NCBI GenBank assembly: GCA_964481145.1
Contig: CAYZTA010000005.1
Span: forward strand, 62,001-126,000
Length of the DNA stretch: 64,000 bases
Source of the DNA: Sandaracinus sp964481145
GTDB lineage: Bacteria; Myxococcota_A; Polyangia; Polyangiales; Sandaracinaceae
Reading direction: 5' to 3'
Both the position numbers and the translations under genes were made by a program. Below the pieces are notes generated by a model that ran no database searches, had not been told where the DNA came from, and worked only from the letters and a program-made list of their open reading frames with translations. The first letter of the stretch is position 1. Each line of letters begins with the position of its first letter. This document shows, piece by piece, positions 54,616 to 63,873 of the stretch.

Positions 54616-56262
54616 ATGTCGCAGTTTCGATCATCGAGCACTACACTGCCCGATGGTGACAACCGCGTGACAGAGTTTGCGGAAGAACCTGAAGAACCCG
54701 AGACGCAAGTGGAGCGATCGCAGTCTTCCGTGCGCTCTTCGATCTTGCCCGATCGCCCTGCGGATTGGGGCTCACTCGTGGCCGACCTCTCTCGAGGTCA
54801 CGAGCGCCCAACATTCCGTGTGCATGATCGTACCCACGTCGAATTGGCTGTCGATTATCGACTTCGGTCTGGCAAGAAAACCGAGTCGTTCATCTGGGAA
54901 TCATTCTATTTCGTGCCCGAGTCGTTGCGTCTTCATTCGCGCACTTACGACAAGAGCGATTTGTATTCGGACCTCCAGTCCTATGTTCGCTTCGAAGTTC
55001 CGGAGATCGAGTACGGCGAGCTCACGGGAGAGCCGCTCGCACGAGTTCGCGAGGCCATTGCGTCGGGCGACGAGGAAGCCGCCATGCGCGAGATGCGTCT
55101 TTTTGCGTGCATGGTGCGCGCGGCGGGGGTCGAAGCGCGCGATGCGATCGCGTTCGGACTCTCTGGCAGCGAGCACGAGCGCACCCGTGCGCTCGCCATG
55201 ACGGCACGGATGATCGCGGACACCGCGCGCATTGGACCGCGATTGCGGGAGACGATCTCGGGGGCGCGCAGTCTCGGCGATCCTCTTCGCACAGCGGCGT
55301 CTTGGATCGACGAGGATGTGTCGCGTCTGCTCGAGACCCTCATGGGGAACATCGTGCAACGTCTTCGCAAGGACGGCGCGCCCGAGGCGCTGATCGCCGC
55401 TGGGGAGCAAACAGCGGTGGCTGAAGCCCGGTATCGGGAAGAGCTCGGTTTGGGCGGTGTGGGCCGCATCGGCATGAAGAGCCGTCGCGTCGAAGAGCTC
55501 GAGTTCCGAAGGCACGTGCTCAAACGGTTTACGTCTTCCGTGCTCTGGTTGAGCCCCGAGATACGTCCTGCGAGCATGTGGATTCTCCATTTCCTCTATG
55601 CGCTTGCGGCGTCCGTCGCCATGGGTTTTGCGCTCGTTGCGGCGCTCTGGCACGGCAGCGACGTCGACACGAGCTCGCGTGGGGTGATCTCATGGGCGTT
55701 GGTCGTGATGCTCGCATATGCCGCGAAAGACCGGATCAAAGCGCTTTTGCAGACCGCCTTCTCGAGCGTCGTATCGCGACATTTTCCAGATCGACAATGG
55801 CGCATTCGGGACCGTGAGCGCGGGGTCGAGCTCGGCTCCGTGGATGAACAATCGGGCTTCGTCCCGTTTGCGAACGTGCCGCTTCCAGTGCTCAGGGTGC
55901 GTCGGATGACGCGCCTTCACGAACTCGAGGAGCAGGCTCGGCCCGAGAGCGTGCTGTATCACCGGAAAAAAGTGGAGATCCATGGTGAGCGTGTGGCCGA
56001 GGCCGACCCTCGATTTCAGACGTTGACCGAGATCTTCCGGCTCGATCTACGGCGTTGGCTCGCTCACACGGACGATCCCAAACGCGAGATTGTGTTCGCA
56101 GATCCCATCGAACAAAAGATCGGATCGGCCATTGCACCCCGTGTCTACAATATCGGTGTCGTCTACCGACTGAGGCGCGAGGACCAAATCGACGCACCTT
56201 GGCATCGCGTGCGCATTGTCGTGACACGGAAAGGAATTCGTCGCATCGATACCGTGGCTTGA
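54616..56262 (+). CDS. Conserved membrane protein of unknown function
   Basis: 548 aa from ATG 54616. The soluble N-terminal region is followed by two membrane helices near residues 325-350 and 365-385 (LYALAASVAMGFALVAALW; ALVVMLAYAAKDRIKALL). A soluble C-terminal domain contains VVYRLRREDQIDAPWHRVRIVVTRKGIRRIDTVA. I recognise no family. The proximity to ligA seems coincidental. Confidence 0.75.
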   Translation: MSQFRSSSTTLPDGDNRVTEFAEEPEEPETQVERSQSSVRSSILPDRPADWGSLVADLSRGHERPTFRVHDRTHVELAVDYRLRSGKKTESFIWESFYFVPESLRLHSRTYDKSDLYSDLQSYVRFEVPEIEYGELTGEPLARVREAIASGDEEAAMREMRLFACMVRAAGVEARDAIAFGLSGSEHERTRALAMTARMIADTARIGPRLRETISGARSLGDPLRTAASWIDEDVSRLLETLMGNIVQRLRKDGAPEALIAAGEQTAVAEARYREELGLGGVGRIGMKSRRVEELEFRRHVLKRFTSSVLWLSPEIRPASMWILHFLYALAASVAMGFALVAALWHGSDVDTSSRGVISWALVVMLAYAAKDRIKALLQTAFSSVVSRHFPDRQWRIRDRERGVELGSVDEQSGFVPFANVPLPVLRVRRMTRLHELEEQARPESVLYHRKKVEIHGERVAEADPRFQTLTEIFRLDLRRWLAHTDDPKREIVFADPIEQKIGSAIAPRVYNIGVVYRLRREDQIDAPWHRVRIVVTRKGIRRIDTVA

Positions 56263-56376
56263 GCACGAGAACGAACAAAAAAGCAAAACTCGATGCGAAA
56301 AGTGCTGGCAAAGTCACCTTTCGAATGGTAGGCGAGCGGCGCTCCCGTGTGCGCGGGGGCGGCGGGAGGCGTTGCG

Positions 56377-56769
56377 GTGCCGCGGACGCGCAAAGACGAG
56401 GAGCAGATGGACGAAGGTCTCGACCCGTTGGCGATGGACGAGGAGGAGGCTGTCGAAGGCCTCGAACTCGCTCACTCTGCTGATGACGAAGATGACGAAG
56501 ACGGGGAAATCGAAGAGATCGCGGCGAGCGCGGCAGGACGCGCGAGCGCGGCGAGGCTGATCGAGCTTCTCGTCGAGAAGAAAGCGTTGGCTTTGCACTC
56601 GAAGAAGCCCGGCTCGGCGTTGCTCGAGAAAGTCGGGCGAATCCTCGAGAGTCCTGCTCCGGTCAAATCGCGCGCCACGCGTCTTTCGGAGATCATCGTC
56701 GATTCGGATGACGTCGACGATTTGTTCATCGACGACGAGACGCTGAGCGAGCTCCTCAAGCGCTGGTAA
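56377..56769 (+). CDS. Small acidic hypothetical protein
   Basis: 130 aa from GTG 56377, with GGGAGG seven bases upstream, so this start is better than 56347. Residues 15-50 are Asp/Glu-rich, then helices (RASAARLIELLVEKKALAL) and an acidic end. No domain recognised. Possible DNA mimic or partner-binding tail. Confidence 0.65.
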   Translation: MPRTRKDEEQMDEGLDPLAMDEEEAVEGLELAHSADDEDDEDGEIEEIAASAAGRASAARLIELLVEKKALALHSKKPGSALLEKVGRILESPAPVKSRATRLSEIIVDSDDVDDLFIDDETLSELLKRW

Positions 56770-56815
56770 AAGCGCCCTCGGCGCGTTCACGATCAATTCG
56801 CTACACTTCTGGATC

Positions 56816-58015
56816 GTGAACGCGATCGCGGTGGCACTCGCGGTTCCGGTCTTCTTTTTGGCGATTGGAATCGAGCGCGCGCTTTCCGTATGGAAGGGGC
56901 GGCGGGTCTACCGTTTCGAGGATTCACTCACCAGCCTCAATTGTGGTGTCGTACAACAAGCGACCTCCATTTTTCTCGGGTTCGCGATCATTGGCGCATA
57001 TGTCGCGCTCTATGAGCACTTCCGGATATGGGAGATCTCGCGCACGTCTCTGCTCGCCTGGACGGCGTTGTTCTTTGGAGTGGATCTCGCCTATTACGCA
57101 TTTCACCGCGCGAGCCACAGGATCAATGCCCTCTGGGCGACGCATGTCGTCCACCACCAAAGCGAACAGTACAACCTGACGACCGCGCTGAGGCAGAGTG
57201 CCTTGCAGGGCGTCATGAGCGCTGCGTTTTATTGGCCTCTCGCGATTTTCGGGTTTCCTCCCGAGATGTTCGTCGCGATGTCGACGGCCAACACGCTCTA
57301 CCAATTCTGGATTCACACGCGTTTGATCGGGAAGTTGCCGCGGGCGTTCGAGTTCATCTTCAACACGCCTTCTCATCATCGTGTTCATCACGGCATCGAC
57401 TCGGCTTATATCGACAAGAACTATGCCGGTGTGTTGATCGTGTGGGATCGCCTCTTCGGAACGTTCATCGAAGAGCGCGAAGAGCCGCGATACGGGACGA
57501 CCACGCCGCTTCTTAGTTGGAACCCTGTGTGGGCGAATTTCGAGGCATGGGCGCGGCTGTGGCGCCTGGCGCGAACGACGCATCGCCGCTCCGATAAGTT
57601 GCGGATCTGGTGGGCGCCCCCGGAGTGGGTGCCCAGGGATTGTCTCCAACGACAAGGGGCGGTGGGTGAGGGCCGAACACCACGTGAGCTGAGAGAGCAC
57701 GGCACACGCCGCCTTCGGATCTACCTCATGGTGCAATTTGCCGCGCTTTCCGTGGCAACGTTTGCGCTCCTATGGTTGGGAGAGCAGTCCTCGTGGTCTT
57801 CGCTCGGGGCGCTCGCTTCTTGGATCATCGTGAGCACGGCATCCTGGGGCGCGCTCTTGGAGGGAAAGCCGTGGGGGTGGTGGCTCGAGAAGGCGCGCCT
57901 TGGGGCCCTCCCGTTCGTCGTGGCTTCGTGTTCGATCTCGCCATGGATGATCGCGTTGGCGTCCTGTGTTTCGATTTTTTCTCTTCTCTTCCTGCGGCGT
58001 CGCGGCTTGGCGTAG
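56816..58015 (+). CDS. Sterol desaturase/fatty-acid hydroxylase superfamily, AGMO-like
   Basis: 399 aa, several helices. Di-iron histidine motifs: HRASH, HVVHH and HHRVHHG, with WDRLFGTF after them as in alkylglycerol monooxygenase-like proteins. The last 100 residues add four more hydrophobic segments. It would hydroxylate a lipid or cleave an ether lipid; myxobacteria make ether lipids, but the substrate is inferred. Confidence 0.85.
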   Translation: MNAIAVALAVPVFFLAIGIERALSVWKGRRVYRFEDSLTSLNCGVVQQATSIFLGFAIIGAYVALYEHFRIWEISRTSLLAWTALFFGVDLAYYAFHRASHRINALWATHVVHHQSEQYNLTTALRQSALQGVMSAAFYWPLAIFGFPPEMFVAMSTANTLYQFWIHTRLIGKLPRAFEFIFNTPSHHRVHHGIDSAYIDKNYAGVLIVWDRLFGTFIEEREEPRYGTTTPLLSWNPVWANFEAWARLWRLARTTHRRSDKLRIWWAPPEWVPRDCLQRQGAVGEGRTPRELREHGTRRLRIYLMVQFAALSVATFALLWLGEQSSWSSLGALASWIIVSTASWGALLEGKPWGWWLEKARLGALPFVVASCSISPWMIALASCVSIFSLLFLRRRGLA

Positions 58016-58051
58016 GATCCCGACCGGACACAGTAGGAGAGGGCGCCGGCG

Positions 58052-59077
58052 ATGTTGGTGATCGATGGATCGATCGGAGAAGGCGGGGGACAGATTCTTC
58101 GGAGCGCGCTTTCGCTTTCGATGGTCACGCGCAGGCCATTTCGAATCGAACGGATTCGTGCGGGTCGTGATCAGCCGGGGTTGACGCCGCAGCATGTGAT
58201 CGCAGTGCGAGCTGCGAAGGCGATTTGCGATGCAGAGGTGAGTGGGGACGTGCTCGGATCGATGGCGCTCGCATTCCGGCCTCGCGCCGTTCGCGGAGGC
58301 GAACATCGATGTGTGATCGAGAACGCAGAGAGCGCGACGCTCATCTTCCAAATGATGGCGCCGGCCCTCTTGCGCGCATCGCATCCGTCGGTCGTGACGC
58401 TCGAGGGCGGGACACACAATCCGAACGCACCTCCTTTCGATTTCCTCCAACGTTCGTGGGCTCCGGCGATGGCGCAGATGGGTGTCTCGATCGAGCTCTC
58501 GCTCGAGAGACCGGGGTTTTATCCGAAGGGCGGCGGGCGATTTACAGCGCGGGTTCAGCCCGGAGAGTTCGGTCGATTCGAACGTGAAGAGCGTGGCAAA
58601 GAAAAATCGCGTCAGGCGATTGCCATGACGGCGGGTCTCGAGAGTGCGATCGCAGATCGCGAGCTTCGCGCGGCCAAGGATCGCCTCAGTGTGGGGCGCG
58701 ATCGTTTGAAGCAAGTGATGTATGACGAGTCGCTCGGGCCGGGAAATGCGTTCTTGGTCGAGCTCGAGTACGAATCGGGCACGAGCGTGTTCAGCTCGTT
58801 CGGGGCACGCGCGTTGCGGGCCGAGCAAGTCGCAGAGCTCGCGATCTCTCGTGCGTTGACGTTCCACGAGAGCGACGCGGCGATCGAAGAACAGCTCGCC
58901 GATCAATTGCTTTTGCCGATGGCGATTGGAAAGGGCGGCACCTTCACGACGACCGAGCCGACGGACCATGTGCAGAGCCAAGCCGCGCTCTTGCGTCGGT
59001 TCTTGGATGTGGATGTCGATATCACGAGCTCCGATGAGCGGACGTATACGGTCGAGCTCCGCGGCGCGGACGTTTGA
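58052..59077 (+). CDS. rtcA: RNA 3'-terminal phosphate cyclase
   Basis: Converts RNA 3'-phosphate to 2',3'-cyclic phosphate. The start is IDGSIGEGGGQILRSALSLS, the family signature. LTPQHVIAVRAAKAI, PNAPPFDFLQR and RPGFYPKGGGRF are also present. The catalytic His/AMP site is in the C-terminal half. rtcB is not visible next to it. Confidence 0.95.
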   Translation: MLVIDGSIGEGGGQILRSALSLSMVTRRPFRIERIRAGRDQPGLTPQHVIAVRAAKAICDAEVSGDVLGSMALAFRPRAVRGGEHRCVIENAESATLIFQMMAPALLRASHPSVVTLEGGTHNPNAPPFDFLQRSWAPAMAQMGVSIELSLERPGFYPKGGGRFTARVQPGEFGRFEREERGKEKSRQAIAMTAGLESAIADRELRAAKDRLSVGRDRLKQVMYDESLGPGNAFLVELEYESGTSVFSSFGARALRAEQVAELAISRALTFHESDAAIEEQLADQLLLPMAIGKGGTFTTTEPTDHVQSQAALLRRFLDVDVDITSSDERTYTVELRGADV

Positions 59078-59087
59078 TGTCACTGAT

Positions 59088-59834
59088 ATGAAACGTCCGA
59101 TTGCGATCATTGGGATGGGGCAGCTCGGGGGTGTGTTTGGGCACGGCCTCTTGCGTCTTGGGCATCCCGTCGTGCCGATTCTGCGTGGTGATTCGATCGC
59201 GCAGATTGAATCGCGTGATCCGGAGCTCGTGCTGGTCGCGGTGGCTGAGGGCGATCTCGCCGATGTGCTCGATGCGATTCCCGCATCGATGCGATCGAGG
59301 GTGGCGCTCTTACAAAACGAGCTTCTTCCTCCGGACTGGGAACGGCATGGAATCATCGAGCCCACGGTGGCCATCGTGTGGTTCGAAAAAAAGCGTGGGC
59401 GACCGGCGCATGTGATCGACACGACGCGCATCAGCGGACCGCACGCGGAGCTGATGGTGAGTGCCCTCGAGGCGGTGGACTTGCCCGCCGAGGCGATCGA
59501 TGCGGGCGCCCTTCCGCTCGCGCTCGTGCGCAAAAATCTTTATATTTTGGGTTCAAATCTGGCGGGATGGGCGGTTTCTGGCACGACGGGCGAGCTCGTC
59601 CGCGAGCATCGCGAACAGACCGTGGCGATCGTCGATGACGTGCTCTCGATCGAAGAAGCGCGTCTTGGATATCCACTTCCGCGACAGGCGCTGATCGAGG
59701 CTGTGTTCGCCGATTTCGAGCGAGACCCGAATCACGCGACCAAGGGCCGCAGCGCGTCCGAGCGCCTTGCACGCGCGATTGCGCGTGCAGACGAAAAGGG
59801 GCTCGCGATCCCTGCCATTCGTTCGCTCACGTAG
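59088..59834 (+). CDS. Ketopantoate reductase-like NADPH-binding protein
   Basis: 248 aa from ATG 59088. The N-terminal dinucleotide-binding loop is IIGMGQLGGVFGHGLL. The rest resembles the 2-dehydropantoate 2-reductase family (LVLVAVAEGDLADVL, ALLQNELLPPDW) but the catalytic Lys region is hard to place. It starts 10 bases after rtcA, so likely cotranscribed. The exact substrate is unsure. Confidence 0.7.
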   Translation: MKRPIAIIGMGQLGGVFGHGLLRLGHPVVPILRGDSIAQIESRDPELVLVAVAEGDLADVLDAIPASMRSRVALLQNELLPPDWERHGIIEPTVAIVWFEKKRGRPAHVIDTTRISGPHAELMVSALEAVDLPAEAIDAGALPLALVRKNLYILGSNLAGWAVSGTTGELVREHREQTVAIVDDVLSIEEARLGYPLPRQALIEAVFADFERDPNHATKGRSASERLARAIARADEKGLAIPAIRSLT

Positions 59835-59896
59835 CAAAGAAAAGCCCGTCTCGACTGGACGGACGTTTAGGTCTCCTGCTACATCGGCGACCCCCC

Positions 59897-61954
59897 ATGG
59901 CAGCTCCTGGTTTCAAGCTCGCTGGCCTCAACGAGGCGCAGTCGACCGCGGTCTCCCACGAAGACGGTCCGTTGCTCGTCCTGGCGGGCGCCGGTTCGGG
60001 CAAGACGCGTGTGATCACGCATCGCATCGCGCGCCTCGTGACCGAACGCGGTGTACCACCCGAGCGCATTCTCGCGGTTTCGTTCACGAACAAAGCCGCC
60101 GAGGAGATGGCCGAGCGCATGGCGCCGCTCGTCGGCAAAGAGCGTGCAGGCAAGCTCTGGCTCTCGACGTTTCACTCGTTTGGCGTGCGCTTCTTGGGCG
60201 AAGAGGCGCGCGCGGCGCTCGGTGAGAGCGAAGGGGGGCGCGCGAAATTCGTGATCTTCGATCAGGCCGACGCGCTCGGGTTGATTCGCGAGATCGTCAA
60301 GCGCGAAGGGATCGCCGATCGCAAGATGGATCTCTGGGCGGTGCTCTCGCGGATCTCGCTCTGGAAGAACAAGATGATCGGGCCCGAAGAGGCGCCGAAA
60401 AACGAGATCGAATACGACGTGGTCGCGCGCGAAGTGTACGGCCATTACGAATCGGCGCTGCGCAGCATGCGCGCCTTCGACTTCGATGATCTCGTACTCG
60501 CGCCGGTGCGGGTGTTGCAGCAGCGCGCGGACATTCGCGAGAAATGGCAGCAGAAGTTCCGCTTCATGCTGATCGACGAGTTTCAAGACACGAACGCGGT
60601 GCAGCTGGAGCTCGTTCGGCTGCTCGCGAACGAGCGCCGCAATGTGTGCGTCGTCGGTGACGATGATCAATCGATCTATGGATGGCGCGGCGCGGAGGTC
60701 AGCAACATCCTCGACTTCGATCGCTCCTTCCCTGGCGCGAAAATCGTCAAGCTCGAACAGAACTATCGTTCGCGCGCACCGATCCTCGAGGTCGCCAATG
60801 CGGCGATCGGTCGTTCGAGCATGCGCAGGCTCGGCAAGACGCTGCGCGCGACGAAGAGCGGCGGTGAAATGGTGCGTCTCTGCGTCGTGGGCGATGCTGA
60901 TCAGGAAGCGCGTTTCGTCGCGAAGGAGATCCGCAAGCTGCGCGTCGATCATCATGTGCCGGCGAGCGGGATCGCGGTGCTCTATCGTTCGAACTTGCAG
61001 GCGCGACTCATCGAGGAAGAGCTGCGCGTCGAGGGCATTCCGTATCAGCTCTTTGGTGGCACGCAGTTCTTCGATCGCAAGCAAGTCAAAGACGCGGTCG
61101 CCTATTTGCGCTTCGTCGTGCATCGACGCGACGAGCTCTCGCTCCGGCGTATTTTGAATTATCCGACGCGCGGCATCGGCGACACGACCGTGGCTCGCGT
61201 CGAGCGCTGGGCGATGGCCAAGGGCGTGCCCTTCGTCGATGCGATCTTTCAAATGGATCGCATCCCCGATGTACCTGATGCCGCCAAGCGCGGAGCGGCG
61301 AACCTCGCAGCGGCGCTCGCCGAGGCGCGCGAACGATTTCAGACAGGGACGAATCTCGCGGCGAGCGCGCTCAGTTTGTTCGAAAAAGTGGGGCTCGAGC
61401 GCGAGCTTCGCGGAAGCACCGACAAAGAACAGCAACAACGCTGGCTCGATGTCGAATACGTGCTGCGTTCACTCCGCCGTTACGAGGCCACGGAGAAGGC
61501 CGAGCGTCCGTCGCTCGCGGTGTTCTTGCAGCGCATCACGATGCGCTTCGATGGCGAAGAAGAGGCCGTGGGCGAGAAAGTGACGCTCTGCACGCTGCAC
61601 GGCGCCAAAGGGCTCGAGTGGCCGGTTGTCTTTTTGATTGGATTGAATGAAGGCACGTTGCCGCATCTGCGCACGACCGATCCGAAAGTCACGGAGGCTG
61701 CGCCGACGGATATCGATGAAGAGCGTCGTCTTTTTTACGTCGGCGTGACACGTGCGCAGGAGCGGCTTTATTTGTGTCGCCCCAGGCGCCGCGAGATGCG
61801 CGGCAAAGCGATCGAGCTCCATCAGAGTCGCTTCCTCGAAGGGCTGCCTGAAGCGATGATGGAAAAGATCGCGTACGACGAAGTCGCGCCAGTGAATCAC
61901 GACGAAACGTTTCAGCTCGCCGATCAGCTCTTGGCGCGGTTGCGTAAAAGTTGA
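59897..61954 (+). CDS. UvrD/PcrA/Rep-type ATP-dependent DNA helicase
   Basis: 685 aa SF1A helicase. Q motif LNEAQSTAVSHEDGP, Walker A LAGAGSGKTRVITHRIARL, Ib TFHSFG, motif II LIDEFQDTN, motif III DDDQSIYGWRGA, motif IV EQNYRS, motif V GLEWPVVFLIGLNEGTLPH, motif VI GVTRAQERL. Length fits Rep/PcrA. It unwinds DNA in repair and replication restart. Confidence 0.95.
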   Translation: MAAPGFKLAGLNEAQSTAVSHEDGPLLVLAGAGSGKTRVITHRIARLVTERGVPPERILAVSFTNKAAEEMAERMAPLVGKERAGKLWLSTFHSFGVRFLGEEARAALGESEGGRAKFVIFDQADALGLIREIVKREGIADRKMDLWAVLSRISLWKNKMIGPEEAPKNEIEYDVVAREVYGHYESALRSMRAFDFDDLVLAPVRVLQQRADIREKWQQKFRFMLIDEFQDTNAVQLELVRLLANERRNVCVVGDDDQSIYGWRGAEVSNILDFDRSFPGAKIVKLEQNYRSRAPILEVANAAIGRSSMRRLGKTLRATKSGGEMVRLCVVGDADQEARFVAKEIRKLRVDHHVPASGIAVLYRSNLQARLIEEELRVEGIPYQLFGGTQFFDRKQVKDAVAYLRFVVHRRDELSLRRILNYPTRGIGDTTVARVERWAMAKGVPFVDAIFQMDRIPDVPDAAKRGAANLAAALAEARERFQTGTNLAASALSLFEKVGLERELRGSTDKEQQQRWLDVEYVLRSLRRYEATEKAERPSLAVFLQRITMRFDGEEEAVGEKVTLCTLHGAKGLEWPVVFLIGLNEGTLPHLRTTDPKVTEAAPTDIDEERRLFYVGVTRAQERLYLCRPRRREMRGKAIELHQSRFLEGLPEAMMEKIAYDEVAPVNHDETFQLADQLLARLRKS

Positions 61955-62035
61955 TCGCGGAGCGCGCTTGAATGAACCGTTCGGGCAGCTCGCACGTCGT
62001 AACGTGCATCGCACCCTATTCTCTTGGAGGCTTCG

Positions 62036-62767
62036 ATGAGTGATTGGTCTCGTGTGTCCCTTGGAATCGGCGCTTTGTTTTCGCTCTTTGGTGTGGGCTG
62101 CGGTCATGCGCCTCACGCTGGCAGCACGATGGTGCTGCGTGAAGGTGCCGAAGGCATTCAGGTGGTGGGTGAGGGGGAGGCCGAGGCGCGTCCTGATATG
62201 GCGAGGTTCGAGATCGGCATCGTTGCGCAACGCCCGGATGTCGCGGCTGCTCGCGACGCGAGCGCCGCTGCGCAGACGCAGGTGCTCGATGCGATCCGCG
62301 CGGGTGGAGTGGCCGCCGAAGACGTGCAGACGACGAATCTATCGATTCAGCCGGAATACGAATACACAGAGGGTGGTCGCAATTTCCTCGGGTACACGGC
62401 GAGGAACAGTGTGCAAGTCCGGGTGCGCGACTTGGATCGTCTCGCATCGATCATCGACTCGGCGGTTCGTGCAGGTGGAAACGACGTGCAACTCCACGGC
62501 ATCGGATTCGAGCTCTCCGATCCCGAAGCCGTGCGTGCCGAAGCGCGTGCGGAGGCGATGAGTCGAGCGCGAAGCTCGGCAGAACAGTTGGCGCGTTTGG
62601 CGGGGGTGACGCTCGGTGATGCCGTCGCGATCGAAGAGGTGCCGATGGGCGGCGGCCCGATGCCGATGATGCGGATGGCTCTCGATGCAGCGCCCGCATC
62701 CACGCCCATCGAAGCGGGCACCACGCAGGTTCAGGTCCAACTCCGTATCCGCTTCGCGATCCGGTGA
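62036..62767 (+). CDS. SIMPL-domain (DUF541) lipoprotein
   Basis: 243 aa, GGAGG seven bases before ATG 62036. The signal ends FGVGCGH. The SIMPL fold follows: EGIQVVGEGEAEARPDMARFEIGIVAQRP, TNLSIQPEYEYTEGGR, GYTARNSVQVRVRDLDRLASIIDSAVRAGGNDV. These proteins are periplasmic; some act in oxidative stress, but function here is unknown. Confidence 0.85.
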   Translation: MSDWSRVSLGIGALFSLFGVGCGHAPHAGSTMVLREGAEGIQVVGEGEAEARPDMARFEIGIVAQRPDVAAARDASAAAQTQVLDAIRAGGVAAEDVQTTNLSIQPEYEYTEGGRNFLGYTARNSVQVRVRDLDRLASIIDSAVRAGGNDVQLHGIGFELSDPEAVRAEARAEAMSRARSSAEQLARLAGVTLGDAVAIEEVPMGGGPMPMMRMALDAAPASTPIEAGTTQVQVQLRIRFAIR

Positions 62768-62908
62768 AGGTCGAAGTTCGTGTCTCGGGAGACTCGGTTC
62801 TGACTTCTGAGGAACACGTTGAAGTGGTGTAAAGGAGCGAATTTCGGCGGATTTTCGGGGTGGCAGGCACATTGCGAAGCCACGGAGCACCTTCGAAAGG
62901 AGAGCTCC

Positions 62909-63331
62909 ATGCAACATCGATTTTCGTTTTTTGTTTCCATCGCTCTGTTCTTCGCCTCGCCTGCCATGGCCCAAGAGTTCGAGACCGTCGATGGGCTGCG
63001 TCTGACGGAGATCACACTCGCGCGCACTATCGAGAGTGGTCGGGCGATCGATCCGACGAACACGTTTCGTGTGAGCGACGGACGCGTTTGGGTGCTCGTT
63101 CGCGTCGAGAACGAATCGGGTGCCGAGACCGAGATTCGTGTGAGCTTCGAGCGCGCAGATCGTGAGCTCGGAGCTTCCTCGAGTGCGGGCGTGAACCTCG
63201 AAGTGCCGAACCGAAGGCGCCATCGCACGGTGGCCCGGGCAGGGACGCGTGCACCGGGCCGCTATCGCGTCGTCGTTCGTACCGCGAGTGGAAACGTGCT
63301 CGGCAGCGCCACGTACGACGTCACGACATGA
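62909..63331 (+). CDS. Small exported DUF2914-like protein
   Basis: 140 aa from ATG 62909, AAGGAGA upstream. Signal ends at PAMAQ. The mature beta domain has LARTIESGRAIDPTNTFRVSDGRVWVLVRVENESGAETEI, matching the DUF2914 pattern as I remember it. No catalytic residue. It is convergent with trmO, seven bases apart. Confidence 0.75.
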   Translation: MQHRFSFFVSIALFFASPAMAQEFETVDGLRLTEITLARTIESGRAIDPTNTFRVSDGRVWVLVRVENESGAETEIRVSFERADRELGASSSAGVNLEVPNRRRHRTVARAGTRAPGRYRVVVRTASGNVLGSATYDVTT

Positions 63332-63337
63332 CGATGA

Positions 63338-63868
63338 TTATTTTTCGTTCGCTTCCATCGCGTCGACTTCGTCCACCCAACCTGCACGCGCGTGGGGAAA
63401 CGCATCGGCGTAAGGGATATACGGTTTGATATCGAGGATGGGCGTGCCGTCGAGGAGATCGATGCCGCGGACGTGGAGCATCCGCTCCTCGATGGACACG
63501 AGTTGCACTGTGCTGAGGCCAAGCGGAGAGGGCCGATGCGGCGAACGGGTGGCGAGCACCCCTCGCTTGATGCGCGGACCGCGCGGCGGCGTGACGAGCG
63601 CGTTCCAGCGTTCGTTCATATGGAACACGTAAATGAGCCAGATGCGTTCAAAGCCATCGAGCGCGCGCAACGCGTCGAGAGGAATGTGGGCAAGGAGCTC
63701 GATCGTCGCGTCGACAGGTGCGCCTTCACGCGTGCCCCGCGCACTCGTCGCTTGATGCGGCGTTCCGAATCGCTCCTTGTACGGCGTGTGTGCGATCGCA
63801 ATCGGCGCCATCTCGAAGCGGAGCGGTCCATCACGAAAGGCGGACGTGTGATCTTGCGGAGGGCGCAC
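63338..63868 (-). CDS. trmO: tRNA N6-threonylcarbamoyladenosine methyltransferase TrmO (TsaA-like)
   Basis: Methylates t6A37 of tRNA-Thr. The conserved segments are IAIAHTPYKERFGTPHQATS and LATRSPHRPSPLGLSTVQLVSIE, then DLLDGTPILDIKPYIPYADA. 176 aa. The GTG at 63868 is used here; an ATG at 63811 would shorten the N-terminus by 19 residues. It starts five bases after the upstream gene's stop. Confidence 0.9.
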   Translation of the reverse strand: MRPPQDHTSAFRDGPLRFEMAPIAIAHTPYKERFGTPHQATSARGTREGAPVDATIELLAHIPLDALRALDGFERIWLIYVFHMNERWNALVTPPRGPRIKRGVLATRSPHRPSPLGLSTVQLVSIEERMLHVRGIDLLDGTPILDIKPYIPYADAFPHARAGWVDEVDAMEANEK

Positions 63869-63873
63869 GATGG

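Noticed and set aside
57770..59533. 587-aa open frame opposite the hydroxylase and rtcA genes
   Set aside because: Antisense of rtcA and neighbours; Arg-rich shadow composition.
59879..61438. 519-aa open frame opposite the helicase gene
   Set aside because: Antisense of an unmistakable UvrD-family gene in GC-rich DNA; no start context or domain.
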